From assembly GCA_030433215.1 (NCBI GenBank), contig JAUIMC010000013.1, positions 1 through 64,000 of the forward strand: a DNA stretch of 64,000 nucleotides, read 5' to 3'. The position numbers and the translations under genes were made by a program. Below the pieces are notes generated by a model. The model was not told the DNA's origin. It saw only the letters and a program-made list of their open reading frames with translations, and searched no databases. Positions 9,436 to 18,661 of this stretch are shown one piece after another (within the stretch, counting starts at the first letter, position 1; every line of letters starts with the position of its first letter). This stretch comes from Alphaproteobacteria bacterium. Its GTDB lineage: Bacteria; Pseudomonadota; Alphaproteobacteria; Caulobacterales; Parvularculaceae.

Positions 9436-10305
9436 TCAGGCCGGGGGCTGAACAGGTTTGTCCGCCGGGGCCGCGGCGCTTGGCGGAGCCTGCGCCGGCC
9501 GGGGGCGGGCGGCGTCTTTGGTCTTGCGGAACGGATCGAGCGCGAGATTGCCGAAAGTGTCGGCCTCCATGGCCTCCGGGCCTTCGACCCCGAAGCGTTC
9601 GTCTTCGCGCAAATGCTCCGCGCCGGAAAAGGTGCCGAAGATCTGGTCCCAGATCGTGAAGGCGGTGCCGTAATTCAAGCGCTGCCGTTCTTCATCCGTG
9701 GAATGGTGCTGGCGGTGAACGGCGGGGGTTGTGATGATCCGCGAGAGAATGATGTCGGCCTTGCGCGGCAGGGCGATATTGGCGTGGGTGAAGGCGTTGG
9801 CGACGACATGGATCAGATAGATCAGCAGGATGCCTTCCGGCGGCACGCCAACGGTCACGACAACGGCGACTTCGATCAGCGCCCGGAACAAGGTTTCCAG
9901 GGGATGGAAGCGCAGGGAGGTGCTCGCGTCGATCTCGGCGTCGGTGTGATGCGTGCGGTGCGCGCGCCACAGGAAATACCAGTGATGCAGCATGCGGTGC
10001 TGCCCATAGGCCATCAGGTCGAGAACCAGAACCGCCGCGATCAGCCGCGCGGCGAACGGAATGTCGAGCTGGTTCATCAGCCCGAAACCGTTCGCTTCGG
10101 CCGCCGCGGCCGCGCCGAAGGCCGCGATGGCGGGAATGGCGCTCAACAGGATCGCGCCGTAAACGGACATGGAGGCGTTGCGCAGCCAGCGCGCCGGATC
10201 GATCCTGAGGCCCTTGCGCCAGGGCAGGAGGCGCTCGGCCAGCGCCGCCGCGCCGAGCACGATGATGAGGTAATAAACCCCGCCGAGGCCTTTGACGAAT
10301 TCCAT
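9436..10305 (-). CDS. sterol desaturase / fatty acid hydroxylase family protein
   Basis: 289 residues from the ATG at 10303-10305, which has a strong GAGAGGGAG ribosome site; a longer frame upstream lacks support. Di-iron membrane hydroxylase: His clusters HRMLHH, HRTHH and HRQHH are arranged on both sides of hydrophobic segments, with additional His at HVVANAFTH. Several transmembrane helices occupy about residues 7-110. Members hydroxylate or desaturate sterols, fatty acids, carotenoids or hopanoid lipids; the substrate here cannot be told. The C-terminus is Pro/Ala-rich. It diverges from the VPEMD-CTERM genes. Confidence 0.9.
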   Translation of the reverse strand: MEFVKGLGGVYYLIIVLGAAALAERLLPWRKGLRIDPARWLRNASMSVYGAILLSAIPAIAAFGAAAAAEANGFGLMNQLDIPFAARLIAAVLVLDLMAYGQHRMLHHWYFLWRAHRTHHTDAEIDASTSLRFHPLETLFRALIEVAVVVTVGVPPEGILLIYLIHVVANAFTHANIALPRKADIILSRIITTPAVHRQHHSTDEERQRLNYGTAFTIWDQIFGTFSGAEHLREDERFGVEGPEAMEADTFGNLALDPFRKTKDAARPRPAQAPPSAAAPADKPVQPPA

Positions 10306-10436
10306 GGCTCCCTCTCGCCGGCGAGTTTCGGGAATTGCAGGCCGCCTTGCAAGCCGCCCGCCATGCGGGATTCCGGTCTTTTGCGCCCGTTTGCCTTGCG
10401 GGACGGACGCGCGGCGCAGCCTCAAGCTGTGCGCTC

Positions 10437-10465
10437 TTGTGAAAGGTTACCGTCCGTTTTACCAT
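10437..10465 (+). promoter_or_regulatory. candidate sigma-70 promoter for the VPEMD-CTERM genes
   Basis: TTGTGA and TACCAT are separated by 17 bases, each matching 4 of 6 consensus positions. Transcription would start near 10472, about 27 bases before the first VPEMD gene. Confidence 0.35.
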
Positions 10466-10498
10466 GAAACTACTGATGGGACGGAGGGAGATTAGGTC

Positions 10499-10663
10499 AT
10501 GAGACTAACAGCACTCGTCGCCGGCATGGTTCTTCTGGCGCAGCCTGCCTTCGCGACGGCGCCGACGTCGGTGCCGGAAATGGATGTCGGCGCCGGGTTC
10601 GCCGCCATCGCGCTTCTCGCCGGGGCCGCCGCGCTCATTCGCGAACGCGGCCGGCGCAAGTAA
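10499..10663 (+). CDS. VPEID-type (VPEMD) CTERM sorting-signal protein 1
   Basis: 54 residues, found by reading the frame directly. The ATG follows a GGAGGGAG ribosome site. It has an N-terminal signal peptide (MRLTALVAGMVLLAQPAFA), then only TAPTS, then VPEMD at residues 25-29, a hydrophobic helix (AAIALLAGAAALI) and an Arg/Lys-rich end (RERGRRK). This tripartite end (short motif, membrane helix, basic cluster) is the hallmark of exosortase substrates. VPEMD matches the VPEID-CTERM class, whose dedicated enzyme is exosortase E, encoded 340 bases downstream. After both cleavages almost nothing would remain, which is unusual. A paralogue follows after 34 bases. Confidence 0.85.
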   Translation: MRLTALVAGMVLLAQPAFATAPTSVPEMDVGAGFAAIALLAGAAALIRERGRRK

Positions 10664-10697
10664 ATCGACCACATTAGCGACCAAGGGGGTACGACCT

Positions 10698-10859
10698 ATG
10701 AAGAAAGTTCTTTTGACTGCAGCCGTGACCTTGATGGCGAGCCCGGCTTTCGCCGGAACGGCTTACAAGGTTCCGGAAATGGACGCCGGCGCCGGCGTTG
10801 CAGCCGTGGCGCTGCTTGTCGGGATCGGCGCGATCCTGCGCGAAAAGATGAAAAAGTAA
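10698..10859 (+). CDS. VPEID-type (VPEMD) CTERM sorting-signal protein 2
   Basis: 53 residues. Signal peptide MKKVLLTAAVTLMASPAFA, then GTAYK, VPEMD (residues 25-29), a hydrophobic helix (AAVALLVGIGAIL) and a basic end (REKMKK). It is a tandem paralogue of the preceding gene: the same layout and the same spacing between signal peptide and motif. The mature stretch differs (GTAYK against TAPTS), so the two may give different peptides or simply be redundant. It is followed by a strong terminator, so it ends a two-gene transcript separate from, or partly read through into, the exosortase gene. Confidence 0.85.
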   Translation: MKKVLLTAAVTLMASPAFAGTAYKVPEMDAGAGVAAVALLVGIGAILREKMKK

Positions 10860-10880
10860 CCGGCCTTTCCGCTGGGAACG

Positions 10881-10912
10881 AAAAAGCCGGCCTTGTCAGG
10901 CCGGCTTTTTTT
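10881..10912 (+). terminator. rho-independent terminator between VPEMD genes and exosortase E
   Basis: AAAAAGCCGGCC and GGCCGGCTTTTTTT flank a TTGTCA loop, giving a near-perfect stem with a T run on the + side and an A run on the other. It lies 22 bases after the second VPEMD gene and 91 bases before the exosortase start. Confidence 0.9.
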
Positions 10913-11002
10913 GTCCGTTGTTTTTCAAGGAAGGTTACGGCGCAAGGCTTGCGCGCCATTGACCTTCGCGCGCTGTAACGGGACTTTAGGGCGAGGAGAG
11001 GG

Positions 11003-12655
11003 ATGAAGCAGGCGCCGACAGTCGAAAGCGAGATGCCGGCGGCGGGGCGAGATTCCGGGCCGCTTGTGTGGCGCGCGGGGCTTCTCGGCTGTCTTGCGGC
11101 TCTCGAACTTCCCTTTGTCGCTTTTCTTTACGACCCGACGGCGATCAGCGCGGCCCCGGCCTGGCGCGAGGCGCAGATGGCGCTGCGCGAGGCGGTGCCT
11201 TTCACGCTGTTTTTCCTTGCCGCGCTTGCGCTCCTCCTGACGCCGCGGCGGATCGCGGTCTGGCGCGATTGGGCCGGCGCGGCGCGGGCCCATGCCTGGC
11301 GCCCGGCGCTTGCGCTCAATCTCGTCCTGATCGCAGGGCTTGCGGCTGCGACCCTTATCTTCAACGGCTATGACGGCGACGCGCATGGCCCGCCCTGGGG
11401 GCTTTTTGCGGCGTGGACACTGGCGGCGCTCGCCGCCTACGCCGCCCTGGCGCTCGCCGCTGCGCCGCTCGGCTTCTGGCGCGGCTTTTTCGACCGCGAA
11501 CGCGCTTGCATCGCGCTCGCCGCCGGCGCCGCGATGATGATCGAGGCGGCGGCGATCCTTTCGCGCCAGTCCTGGAGCCTTCTGTCCGACGCGACCTTTC
11601 ATTTTTCCGCGGCCCTCTTGCGCCTTTATGAAAGCGACGTCGTCACGGCTCCCGACGCCCGCGTCATCGGCGTCGACGGGTTCAAGGTCAACATCGCGGC
11701 CGCCTGCTCCGGCTATGAGGGGATCGGCCTCGTCGTGACTTTTCTCGCGATCTATTTCTGGGTGTTCCGGCGCAGCCTGAAATTTCCGAATGTGTTCATC
11801 ATGCTGCCGGCGGGCGTCGCTGCGATCTGGATTCTGAATTGCGTGCGCATCGCCATGCTGGTCAGCCTCGGCGCGCATGTCTCGCCGGAAGTCGCCGTCA
11901 CCGGCTTTCACAGCCAGGCCGGCTGGATGATGTTCCTTGTAGTGACGATCGCCGTCATGGCCGTGACGCACCGCCTTTCGTTTTTTCACCGGCTGGAGGC
12001 GAAACGCGAAACCGGCGTCTCTTCGGCGGCGAAACTGGCGGCGGCGCTGCTGGCGCCGTTTCTCGCTATGACCGCGGCGACGATCCTCGGCGCGGCGTTT
12101 TCCGCCGACGGCCATTACTGGGTTTACGGGCTTCGCGTCGCGGCGCTGTTGCTCGCGTTTTTTGCGTTCTGGCGCGTTTACAAGGCGATGGACTGGCGGG
12201 CCGGGGTGGAGCCGGTTCTGTTCGGCGTGCTGGTGGGCGCGGTCTGGATCGCGACGGACCCGTCGCGCGCGGAGGCGAGCCCGCTTGGAGACTGGCTTGC
12301 AGGCCTTCCCCCGCTTTTGCTGGCGCTGTGGCTCGGTCTGCGGCTGTTGGGAACCGTGCTCCTTGTTCCGCTGGCGGAGGAACTCGCCTTTCGCGGCTAT
12401 GTGCACAGGAAACTGATTGCCGAGAAGTTCGAGGCCGTCGCCGAAAGCGCTTTCACATGGAAAGCCTTTCTCATCAGTTCAGGCCTGTTCGCGCTTCTTC
12501 ATGAACGCTGGCTGGCCGGCGCCTTTGCCGGCGCTGTGTTCGCGCTCGCCATGTACCGATCGGGCAAGCTTTCGGGCGCTGTCGTCGCCCATATTGCGGC
12601 GAACGCCGTGATCGCCCTGTGGGCCGTCGTCTTCAAACAATGGACGCTGTTGTAA
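11003..12655 (+). CDS. xrtE: exosortase E fused to CPBP (CAAX-type) intramembrane protease
   Basis: 550 residues. The N-terminal half is an exosortase: multiple membrane helices and the catalytic triad Cys235 (in AACSGYEGIG), Arg282 (LNCVRIAML) and His303 (GFHSQAGW). The C-terminal half is a CPBP/Abi-type protease with E459-E460-LAFRG (Arg464), His500 (LFALLHERW) and H530-x3-N534. This fusion is the architecture described as exosortase E/protease of the VPEID-CTERM system. It is expected to cleave substrates at the VPEMD motif in the inner membrane and perhaps transfer them to an acceptor; what the second protease does is not known. A GAGGAGAGGG ribosome site precedes the ATG. The two cognate substrates lie just upstream, behind a terminator. 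Confidence 0.93.
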   Translation: MKQAPTVESEMPAAGRDSGPLVWRAGLLGCLAALELPFVAFLYDPTAISAAPAWREAQMALREAVPFTLFFLAALALLLTPRRIAVWRDWAGAARAHAWRPALALNLVLIAGLAAATLIFNGYDGDAHGPPWGLFAAWTLAALAAYAALALAAAPLGFWRGFFDRERACIALAAGAAMMIEAAAILSRQSWSLLSDATFHFSAALLRLYESDVVTAPDARVIGVDGFKVNIAAACSGYEGIGLVVTFLAIYFWVFRRSLKFPNVFIMLPAGVAAIWILNCVRIAMLVSLGAHVSPEVAVTGFHSQAGWMMFLVVTIAVMAVTHRLSFFHRLEAKRETGVSSAAKLAAALLAPFLAMTAATILGAAFSADGHYWVYGLRVAALLLAFFAFWRVYKAMDWRAGVEPVLFGVLVGAVWIATDPSRAEASPLGDWLAGLPPLLLALWLGLRLLGTVLLVPLAEELAFRGYVHRKLIAEKFEAVAESAFTWKAFLISSGLFALLHERWLAGAFAGAVFALAMYRSGKLSGAVVAHIAANAVIALWAVVFKQWTLL

Positions 12656-12658
12656 GCG

Positions 12659-13222
12659 CTAGTCCGCGCGCTTGACGTATTCCATCGTCTCGGTGTTGAC
12701 GATGATCTTTTCGCCCGTGGTCATGTAGGGCGGGATCATGATGCGCAGCCCATTGTCGGCGATGGCGGGCTTGTAGGAAGAAGACGCCGTCTGGCCTTTG
12801 ACGGTCGGTTCGGTCTCGACCACTTCCAGCGTCACATGCTCCGGCAATTGAACGCCGATGGGGCGGCCTTCATGGCTTTCCACGACGACGGCCATGCCGT
12901 CCTGAAGAAACGCGACGCGCTCGCCGATCATGTCCTTGTGGATGTTGATCTGCTCATAGCTCTCGGCGTCCATGAACACCAGCATGTCGCCTTCGGCGTA
13001 AAGATAGGTGTGGTCTTTTTGCTCAAGGCGCACGCGCTCGACCGTTTCGGCGGCGCGGAAGCGTTCGTTCAGCTTGCGCCCGTCTTCGAGGTTTTTGAGC
13101 TCGACCTGCGCATAGGCCGGGCCCTTTCCGGGCTTCACCGCATTGACCTTGACCGCGGCCCACAGGCCCCCCTGATGCTCGATGACATTGCCGGGACGGA
13201 TTTCGTTGCCGTTGATTTTCAT
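12659..13222 (-). CDS. efp: elongation factor P
   Basis: 187 residues. EF-P enters the ribosomal E site and relieves stalling at proline runs. Three beta-barrel domains are recognisable: the N-terminal KOW-like domain with the loop KPGKGPAY, whose Lys33 is the residue modified (beta-lysylation) in many bacteria, then two OB domains ending with the family signature near [13 protein letters not shown] and [15 protein letters not shown]. No epmA/epmB modification genes are in the window. The stop lies 3 bases from the convergent exosortase stop. Confidence 0.97.
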   Translation of the reverse strand: MKINGNEIRPGNVIEHQGGLWAAVKVNAVKPGKGPAYAQVELKNLEDGRKLNERFRAAETVERVRLEQKDHTYLYAEGDMLVFMDAESYEQINIHKDMIGERVAFLQDGMAVVVESHEGRPIGVQLPEHVTLEVVETEPTVKGQTASSSYKPAIADNGLRIMIPPYMTTGEKIIVNTETMEYVKRAD

Positions 13223-13317
13223 GGCTCTTGCCTTGTTCTTGGGAGCTTTTTGTCCATTGGGAAGCCGCGCCTTTATCAGCCCCGGAGAATGCTGGCAAGC
13301 GGCGCGGCGCCGCCCGG

Positions 13318-15531
13318 CTACATCCGGAAGGTGTGGCCGAGCCGCAAGGCCAGGCCCGAGCGCCGGGACATGAAATCGCGGGGAAAGTCCGTGCGCTCGA
13401 TCAGGGCCGTATGGCCGAAAGACAGGAATATCTCCCGCTCCGGGATCGGCTCCCAGCTAAAGCGCGAAAAAAAAGTGAAGGCCTCGGAAATGTTGTCGTA
13501 CTGGACTTCCGTCTTGATGGTCATGTCCGGCGTGAAGGCGATGATGGAATTCAGCGACGCGATGTGAACCCCGATCTGGCCTGAGGGCAGGTCGAAATCG
13601 GAATATTCATAGCCAGCGGCGAGTTCGAAATAGCGGCTTGGGCGCAGGCTTAATTCGCCGATGAGCTGGAGATAGTCGCCGCCATAGATGCCGCCCCAGC
13701 GCGCCTTGGTTCTCGCGCCGACCGTGCGCGCATTGGTGGCGGCGGCTTCAACCGAATACTGGTTCCAGCGATACTCGCCCGGGGCCACCGGGACTTCTCC
13801 TGCGACGGAGAAGGGGTCGACGATGTCGACGAAGCCATGTTCATAGCGCAGCCAGAACTCGTCGCCGGGATTGTTGGAGCCGCCGACCCAGGCGCCGAAA
13901 AAGCGGTCGAGGTCGCGCCCGTGGCGGTCGGTGATGATGTTGACGTAGCCGCCCGTCTCCGCCTCGCGGATGAAACTGTTCGACGGCCGGTAAGTGCGCC
14001 AGCCATTGACGTTGTAGCGCCTGATGCCGGGGCGGTTCACGAAGCCGAGCCGCGGGGCGTAATTCTCGCCGATATCGCGGAAGCGGAAGGTGCCGTTCCA
14101 TTTCTGGCTGCGATAGGCGGTTTCATGGGCGATCATGTGATCGCTCTCGCCGCCGGTGAAGCTTTGCATATAGGCGGTGTCGGCGAAGAGCGTGCCGTCG
14201 CCGAAGAGGTTCAGTTTCTTGTACTGGAAATCGGCGCCCGCGACGGTGCTGTTGTCCTCGCCGGTTGGATCGCCGTTTGTGAAGACAAGCCCCAGTTTCG
14301 AGGCGGAAAGAACGGGTACGGACAAGCGCGCCGAGGACAGGAACTGGCCGTCGACGCCGGCTTCGTCCGAGGCGCCCGTGCGCGCCGAGATCGCGCCGAT
14401 ATTGGCCGGGCCGAGCTTGCCGCTCAGCTTCGCGCCCGCCACGAGATCCACGGGCTGCCCGCGGACGATGCCGATATTGCGGGAAAAGAACGGCAGGCCG
14501 TTGTAATATTCCTGAAAGATCCGCCCGCCGAATTCGAAAACCTGCGCGTCTTGCAGGAAGAAATCTCGGGTTTCGGGATAGAACAGCGAAAAGCGCCCCG
14601 TATTGACCTGGCGGTCATCGAGTTGGGTGTCGGAGAAATCCGTATTGACCGTGAGCGAGCCGGTGAGCGAGGGCGTGATCTTGTAAAAGGCGTTGCCGCT
14701 CGGATTGAACTCGTAATCCTTCTCGTCGGTTGTCCAGTCATAGCTGGCCGAGCCCGTCGCATAGGCCTGAAGTTCCAGGCCGATGCCGCTTTCGACCTCG
14801 CGCACCCCGGACAGGCGCCCGGGATTGGTCATGTCGATGCGCCCGCGGGTGCGGTCCACATTCGACCAGCGGATTTCCTCGTTGTTGCGCCGGATATTGC
14901 GGACGATCTGGAAGTTCCATTCTTCCAGCGTCGAATCGAAAGAGATGGACTGAAAGGGAATGACGATTTCCGTCACCCAGCCATCCTCGACGAGCTGCGA
15001 TTTCGCGCGCCAGATGGTGTTCCACTGGTTCTGATAGTTGGAGTTGTTTTCGATCAGCGCGTCGGCGCGCGCGCCATTGGCGTTGACGCCGAAGAAATAG
15101 GCGTCGCGGAAAGAGCCGAAGGTGTCGAGATAGACGCGCACGGCGTCATCGTCGCGCAGGATGAAGTCGCGCTGCATCTGGGAGCGCCGGATCAGATGGG
15201 GCTGGCTGTCGTAATTATAGATGCCGATATAAAGATTGCGCTCGTCGAAGAGGATATAGGCCTTGGTGGGCTCCGAGGGCGGAGCGCCCTCGACCGGTTC
15301 GACCTGATAAAACTCCTCGATGGGCTGGGCGCGCCGCCAGACCGGATCGGAAAGGTCGCCGTCGATGATCGGCGCGTCCTCATGGGCGATGCGGACGGCT
15401 TCGACGCAAGGCACGAAATTCGAGAAATCGCGATCGAGGGCGCGCCTTCCAGTTCCGTCCTGCGCGGCTCCGGCTGGCGCGGCGGCGCAAAGCGCGGCCA
15501 GGGCGGCGAGCCATAATCCCGGTCGGCGCAT
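13318..15531 (-). CDS. DUF5916 outer-membrane protein with CBM9-like N-terminus
   Basis: 737 residues with a signal peptide (cleavage after GAAQ or nearby, about residue 23). About residues 45-230 form a CBM9-like beta-sandwich: [18 protein letters not shown], then [28 protein letters not shown] and [12 protein letters not shown]. The remainder matches DUF5916, a large beta-barrel-like domain with the conserved [19 protein letters not shown] segment near residue 310 and an aromatic/Met C-terminus (LRLGHTFRM). Such proteins are common in marine Bacteroidetes and alphaproteobacteria near polymer-degrading genes, but no such neighbours are present here. The actual substrate is unknown. Inverted repeats occur upstream of its start. 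Confidence 0.88.
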   Translation of the reverse strand: MRRPGLWLAALAALCAAAPAGAAQDGTGRRALDRDFSNFVPCVEAVRIAHEDAPIIDGDLSDPVWRRAQPIEEFYQVEPVEGAPPSEPTKAYILFDERNLYIGIYNYDSQPHLIRRSQMQRDFILRDDDAVRVYLDTFGSFRDAYFFGVNANGARADALIENNSNYQNQWNTIWRAKSQLVEDGWVTEIVIPFQSISFDSTLEEWNFQIVRNIRRNNEEIRWSNVDRTRGRIDMTNPGRLSGVREVESGIGLELQAYATGSASYDWTTDEKDYEFNPSGNAFYKITPSLTGSLTVNTDFSDTQLDDRQVNTGRFSLFYPETRDFFLQDAQVFEFGGRIFQEYYNGLPFFSRNIGIVRGQPVDLVAGAKLSGKLGPANIGAISARTGASDEAGVDGQFLSSARLSVPVLSASKLGLVFTNGDPTGEDNSTVAGADFQYKKLNLFGDGTLFADTAYMQSFTGGESDHMIAHETAYRSQKWNGTFRFRDIGENYAPRLGFVNRPGIRRYNVNGWRTYRPSNSFIREAETGGYVNIITDRHGRDLDRFFGAWVGGSNNPGDEFWLRYEHGFVDIVDPFSVAGEVPVAPGEYRWNQYSVEAAATNARTVGARTKARWGGIYGGDYLQLIGELSLRPSRYFELAAGYEYSDFDLPSGQIGVHIASLNSIIAFTPDMTIKTEVQYDNISEAFTFFSRFSWEPIPEREIFLSFGHTALIERTDFPRDFMSRRSGLALRLGHTFRM

Positions 15532-15614
15532 AAAATCCCCTCATTCGCCGCGCCTTCCCCGAGCGGCTCTGTTGCGCAATGCGGCTTACGAAAGCCCTGT
15601 CGCCAGGCCGGCGA

Positions 15615-15655
15615 CACACGCGCGCAACGATTGCGCACACAGTTTACATGACTGT
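15615..15655 (-). promoter_or_regulatory. two adjacent inverted repeats upstream of the DUF5916 gene
   Basis: GCGCAA (15622-15627) and TTGCGC (15631-15636) form a tight palindrome extended on both sides by CACAC/ACACA-like bases. ACAGT (15639-15643) and ACTGT (15651-15655) form a second one. Both lie 90-125 bases upstream of the DUF5916 start and could be operators; no regulator gene is adjacent. Confidence 0.3.
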
Positions 15656-15734
15656 CCGCCGCCGGGAACAGGCTATCGTTGAGACGGGATTGTTTTTTCG
15701 CCGCACCCCGATCATGGGAGCGCGGATGACAGGA

Positions 15735-16481
15735 TCAGACGGCGAGACGCTCCATCTCCTCGTCGGAGATCTCGAAATTTGAGTAGACGTTCTGCACGTC
15801 GTCATTGTCTTCGAGCGCATCGATCAGCTTCATCAGCGTCGCCGCCTTGTCGCCGTCGACGTCAATGGTGTTCTGCGGGCGCCAGAAGGGTTTAGCAGAT
15901 GTCGCTTCCCCGAACTTTTCTTCCAAGGCTGCGCTAACATCGGCTAGCTGGTCGAAGGCGCAGTAGATTTCATGGGTTTCCTCCGAAGACTGAACGTCCT
16001 CGGCGCCGGCTTCGATGGCCGCTTCCAGCATTTCCTCTTCCGAACCCTTGTCCGCCGGATATTCGATATAGCCGACGAGATCGAACATGAAGGAGACGGA
16101 GCCCGTCTCGCCCATATTGCCGCCGTTTTTCGAGAAGATGGCGCGAATGTCGCTGGCCGCGCGGTTGCGGTTGTCGGTCAGGGCTTCGACGATGACGCCG
16201 ACGCCCGCCGGGCCGAAGCCCTCATAGCGGATTTCCTCGAAGTTCGCTTCGTCCGCGCTCGTGGATTTCTTGATCGCCCGGTCGATATTGTCCTTGGGCA
16301 TGGACTGGGCTTTCGCGGCCTGGATGGCGAGGCGAAGACGCGGATTGAACTCCGGGTCCGGCGCGCCCATTTTCGCGGCGACGGTGATTTCTTTCGACAG
16401 TTTGGAGAACATCTTGGAACGCTTGGCGTCCTGGCGCCCTTTGCGGTGCTGAATGTTCGCCCATTTGCTGTGCCCGGCCAT
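15735..16481 (-). CDS. YebC/PmpR family protein (TACO1-like)
   Basis: 248 residues, starting with the near-invariant [21 protein letters not shown]. The family was described as transcriptional regulators, and more recently some members were shown to act at the ribosome to relieve stalling; mitochondrial TACO1 is a homologue. Conserved blocks [29 protein letters not shown] and [22 protein letters not shown] are all intact. The start at 16481 has an AGAGGA ribosome site; the much longer open frame upstream is non-coding. It is divergent from the SDR gene by 81 bases. Confidence 0.96.
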   Translation of the reverse strand: MAGHSKWANIQHRKGRQDAKRSKMFSKLSKEITVAAKMGAPDPEFNPRLRLAIQAAKAQSMPKDNIDRAIKKSTSADEANFEEIRYEGFGPAGVGVIVEALTDNRNRAASDIRAIFSKNGGNMGETGSVSFMFDLVGYIEYPADKGSEEEMLEAAIEAGAEDVQSSEETHEIYCAFDQLADVSAALEEKFGEATSAKPFWRPQNTIDVDGDKAATLMKLIDALEDNDDVQNVYSNFEISDEEMERLAV

Positions 16482-16562
16482 GGGGTGTCCTCTTGGCTGA
16501 AAAGGGGTTGATTTTCCGCCCGTTATGGCGCGGGCTCGCAAAAATTCAAGAGTGGAGGAGTT

Positions 16563-17318
16563 ATGGCCGGTCCAATCGGTGATCTGAACGGAAAAACGCT
16601 GCTGGTGACGGGCGCCTCGCGGGGCATCGGCGCGGCGGCCGCCAAGACCGCCCACGAGGCGGGGGCGCGCGTTCTCCTCCATGCCTCGGGACCGGGCGAG
16701 GCCGCGGACAAGGCCGCGGCGGCGGCCGGGGGCGAGATGATCTTTGAAGACCTCTCCCGGCCGGGGGCGGGAACCCGGCTCATGGCCGAGGCCGTGAAGC
16801 AGGCGGGCCGCCTCGACGCCGTCGTCAACAATGCCGGGATTTTCATGCCTTCGCCCATCGACGGCAGCGACGAGGGCTGGGCCGAGGGCTGGGCGCAGAC
16901 CATGGCCGTCAACGTCCACGCCCCGGCCGATATCTGCCGCGCCGCGATCCATCATTTCCGGGACAAGGGCGGCGGGATCGTCGTCAATGTGGCGAGCCGC
17001 GCCGGCCATCGCGGCGACGGACCGGATCATGCCGCCTATGCCGCCTCGAAGGGGGCCGTGCTCGCGATGACCAAGACCTTCGCGCGGGCTTATTCCGGCG
17101 AGGACATCCTTTTCTATGCGATCGCGCCCGGCTGGGTCGAAACCCGCATGGCGCCCCAGGACATCGAGAACCGCAAGAACGCGCTGAAGGATATTCCTCT
17201 CGGCCGCGTCGCCTCGCCGGAGGAAGTCGCGGCGATGATCCTTTTCTGCGCGTCGGGCGCGTGCCCTTCCGCGACGGGGGCGACCTTCGACGTCAACGGC
17301 GCCAGCTACGTGCGCTGA
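16563..17318 (+). CDS. SDR family oxidoreductase
   Basis: 251 residues with a classical short-chain dehydrogenase fold. [10 protein letters not shown] (about residues 17-26) binds the dinucleotide; NNAG lies near residue 90; the catalytic Tyr and Lys are in YAASK near residue 160, with Ser in [16 protein letters not shown] follows near residue 190. An adenine-ribose Ser/Arg rather than an acidic residue after the second strand would allow NADP, but this is uncertain. GGAGGAG precedes the ATG. The substrate cannot be inferred. Confidence 0.95.
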   Translation: MAGPIGDLNGKTLLVTGASRGIGAAAAKTAHEAGARVLLHASGPGEAADKAAAAAGGEMIFEDLSRPGAGTRLMAEAVKQAGRLDAVVNNAGIFMPSPIDGSDEGWAEGWAQTMAVNVHAPADICRAAIHHFRDKGGGIVVNVASRAGHRGDGPDHAAYAASKGAVLAMTKTFARAYSGEDILFYAIAPGWVETRMAPQDIENRKNALKDIPLGRVASPEEVAAMILFCASGACPSATGATFDVNGASYVR

Positions 17319-17413
17319 CGCCGGCTAAGCTTTTTAGCAATTGCGTTTAGACGATTTTTTAAATCCTCGCGGCCTATGGTGAATGAAAATCAACCATGGT
17401 CGTCGGGGTTTCG

Positions 17414-17917
17414 ATGCATATTTCGAATGTCTCTTCCTATGCGGGCGTCGCGGCGCTGCAAGGGAAACAACACGCTGAAAGCACGCAAGGCGCGGACTTT
17501 ATTCTCGACGTGGAAGAGGCGCGCGATCCCGTCGCGGCGGTGATGGCGGCTTACGATCTGCGCGCTATCGCGCCCGCCGAGATCGACCAACTCGTCGACG
17601 AATTACGCGCGGCGGGTCATCCCATGGATGAAAACCTTCTCATGCTGTCTTCGCGCGGCGCGGCGTTCCGGTCCCATCTCGCGGACATGGTCGGCGGCGT
17701 TTATGACCCCCATCAGCGCGTCGATCTCGTGGCGCAGGCCGAAGACCAGCTTGCCCTGGAGCGCCGCTTTGAAGATCCGACGGACTCGATCGAGCGGTTT
17801 CTCGATTTCCTGCTCGCGCATGATCAGGGTGAAGCCCCGGACGCTGGCGCCCTGCAACAACGTCTTTTGCATGAAAGCATGATGCGCCAGATGATCGGCG
17901 CCAATCCCGCCTCTTAA
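17414..17917 (+). CDS. conserved hypothetical protein
   Basis: 167 residues from the ATG at 17414 (an in-frame ATG at 17396 is possible and would add six residues). Soluble, helical and acidic, with no membrane segment. It contains DPVAAVMAAYDLRAIAPAEIDQLVDELR and MDENLLMLSSRGAAFRSHLADM. No family recognised. It has normal codon use and third-position GC for this window, which supports it being real. Confidence 0.65.
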   Translation: MHISNVSSYAGVAALQGKQHAESTQGADFILDVEEARDPVAAVMAAYDLRAIAPAEIDQLVDELRAAGHPMDENLLMLSSRGAAFRSHLADMVGGVYDPHQRVDLVAQAEDQLALERRFEDPTDSIERFLDFLLAHDQGEAPDAGALQQRLLHESMMRQMIGANPAS

Positions 17918-17953
17918 GGCGAGGGTCAGCCGGCCTTATTCAGCCTGTCTGGC

Positions 17954-18250
17954 TCAGCCTGTCTGGGCGAGCGGCTTTTCGGCGTTTACGGGCGCCGCGA
18001 GGCGCACGGCCCTGCCGGTGGGGAACACCGCTTCCATCGGGCGCACGCGCGTGACTTTCGGCAAGAAGGATTTGAACTCGCGCAACAGGCGGTCGGCAAG
18101 GCTTTGATCGCCGGGCTCTTTCATTTTGCGGTCATGATCGTTGGCGGCCGTGTCATGAGAGACTCTGGCGCTCTCGGGCGTATCGGTGAACAGATACGCC
18201 ATGTCGTCGGGTCCCATGACGATGAATTGTTTCTGGCCGAGCCTCTCCAT
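17954..18250 (-). CDS. hypothetical protein
   Basis: 98 residues from an ATG with a clear CGGAGG ribosome site; the longer frame upstream lacks one. Basic, with QFIVMGPDDMAYLF near the start and DRLLREFKSFLPKVTRV in the middle. No family recognised. Its last codons fall in a 14-base tandem duplication (TCAGCCTGTCTGGC twice, about 17941-17967), which may have set the present stop position. Confidence 0.55.
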   Translation of the reverse strand: MERLGQKQFIVMGPDDMAYLFTDTPESARVSHDTAANDHDRKMKEPGDQSLADRLLREFKSFLPKVTRVRPMEAVFPTGRAVRLAAPVNAEKPLAQTG

Positions 18251-18427
18251 GGCGCGCCTCCGTGATCTGCCTATGGGGTCAAAACACGGGCGCGCGCGCA
18301 AATGTTCCGCCTCAGAGACGGGCGGCGGGCGTCAGGGGTAAAGGATTGATGTGCCTGGAAAAAGATTGGGCCGGGGGCGGGGCGAGGTGAGCATGGCGCG
18401 CTGTCTGCGTACGGCGCCGCTCCGTCC

Positions 18428-18637
18428 TTACTCGCCGGATGAGGAATGCCGGTCGCGCCAGCGTTTGAAGTGCGATGCGGCCGCCGCCTCGTTTTCCTTG
18501 CGCAGCTTGCGCAATTTTCGCGTCTGCTCGCGCTTGTGTTCGGCCTGCGCGTCGAGTTCGTCTAACGCAGCCGCCTGCGCGCGCTCTTGCAAGGCGCGGC
18601 GGAAAGCGACCGATTGACTTGTCAGGGGCTTGGCCAT
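18428..18637 (-). CDS. small charged hypothetical protein
   Basis: 69 residues, almost entirely Ala, Arg, Lys, Glu and Gln and predicted as one long helix or coiled coil (RRALQERAQAAALDELDAQ ... KREQTRKLRKLRKENEA). The ATG has a weak AAGGCG site. Composition could arise by chance in a high-GC frame, so it is only moderately supported. It lies downstream of the cold-shock gene on the same strand, beyond a strong hairpin. Confidence 0.45.
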   Translation of the reverse strand: MAKPLTSQSVAFRRALQERAQAAALDELDAQAEHKREQTRKLRKLRKENEAAAASHFKRWRDRHSSSGE

Positions 18638-18661
18638 GAGGCGCCTTATTCGCGGTTGGGG

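Noticed and set aside
10925-12406. A 493-codon frame opposite exosortase E
   Set aside because: Arg/Gln/His-rich composition; it is the complement of a membrane-protein gene with clear catalytic residues on the other strand.
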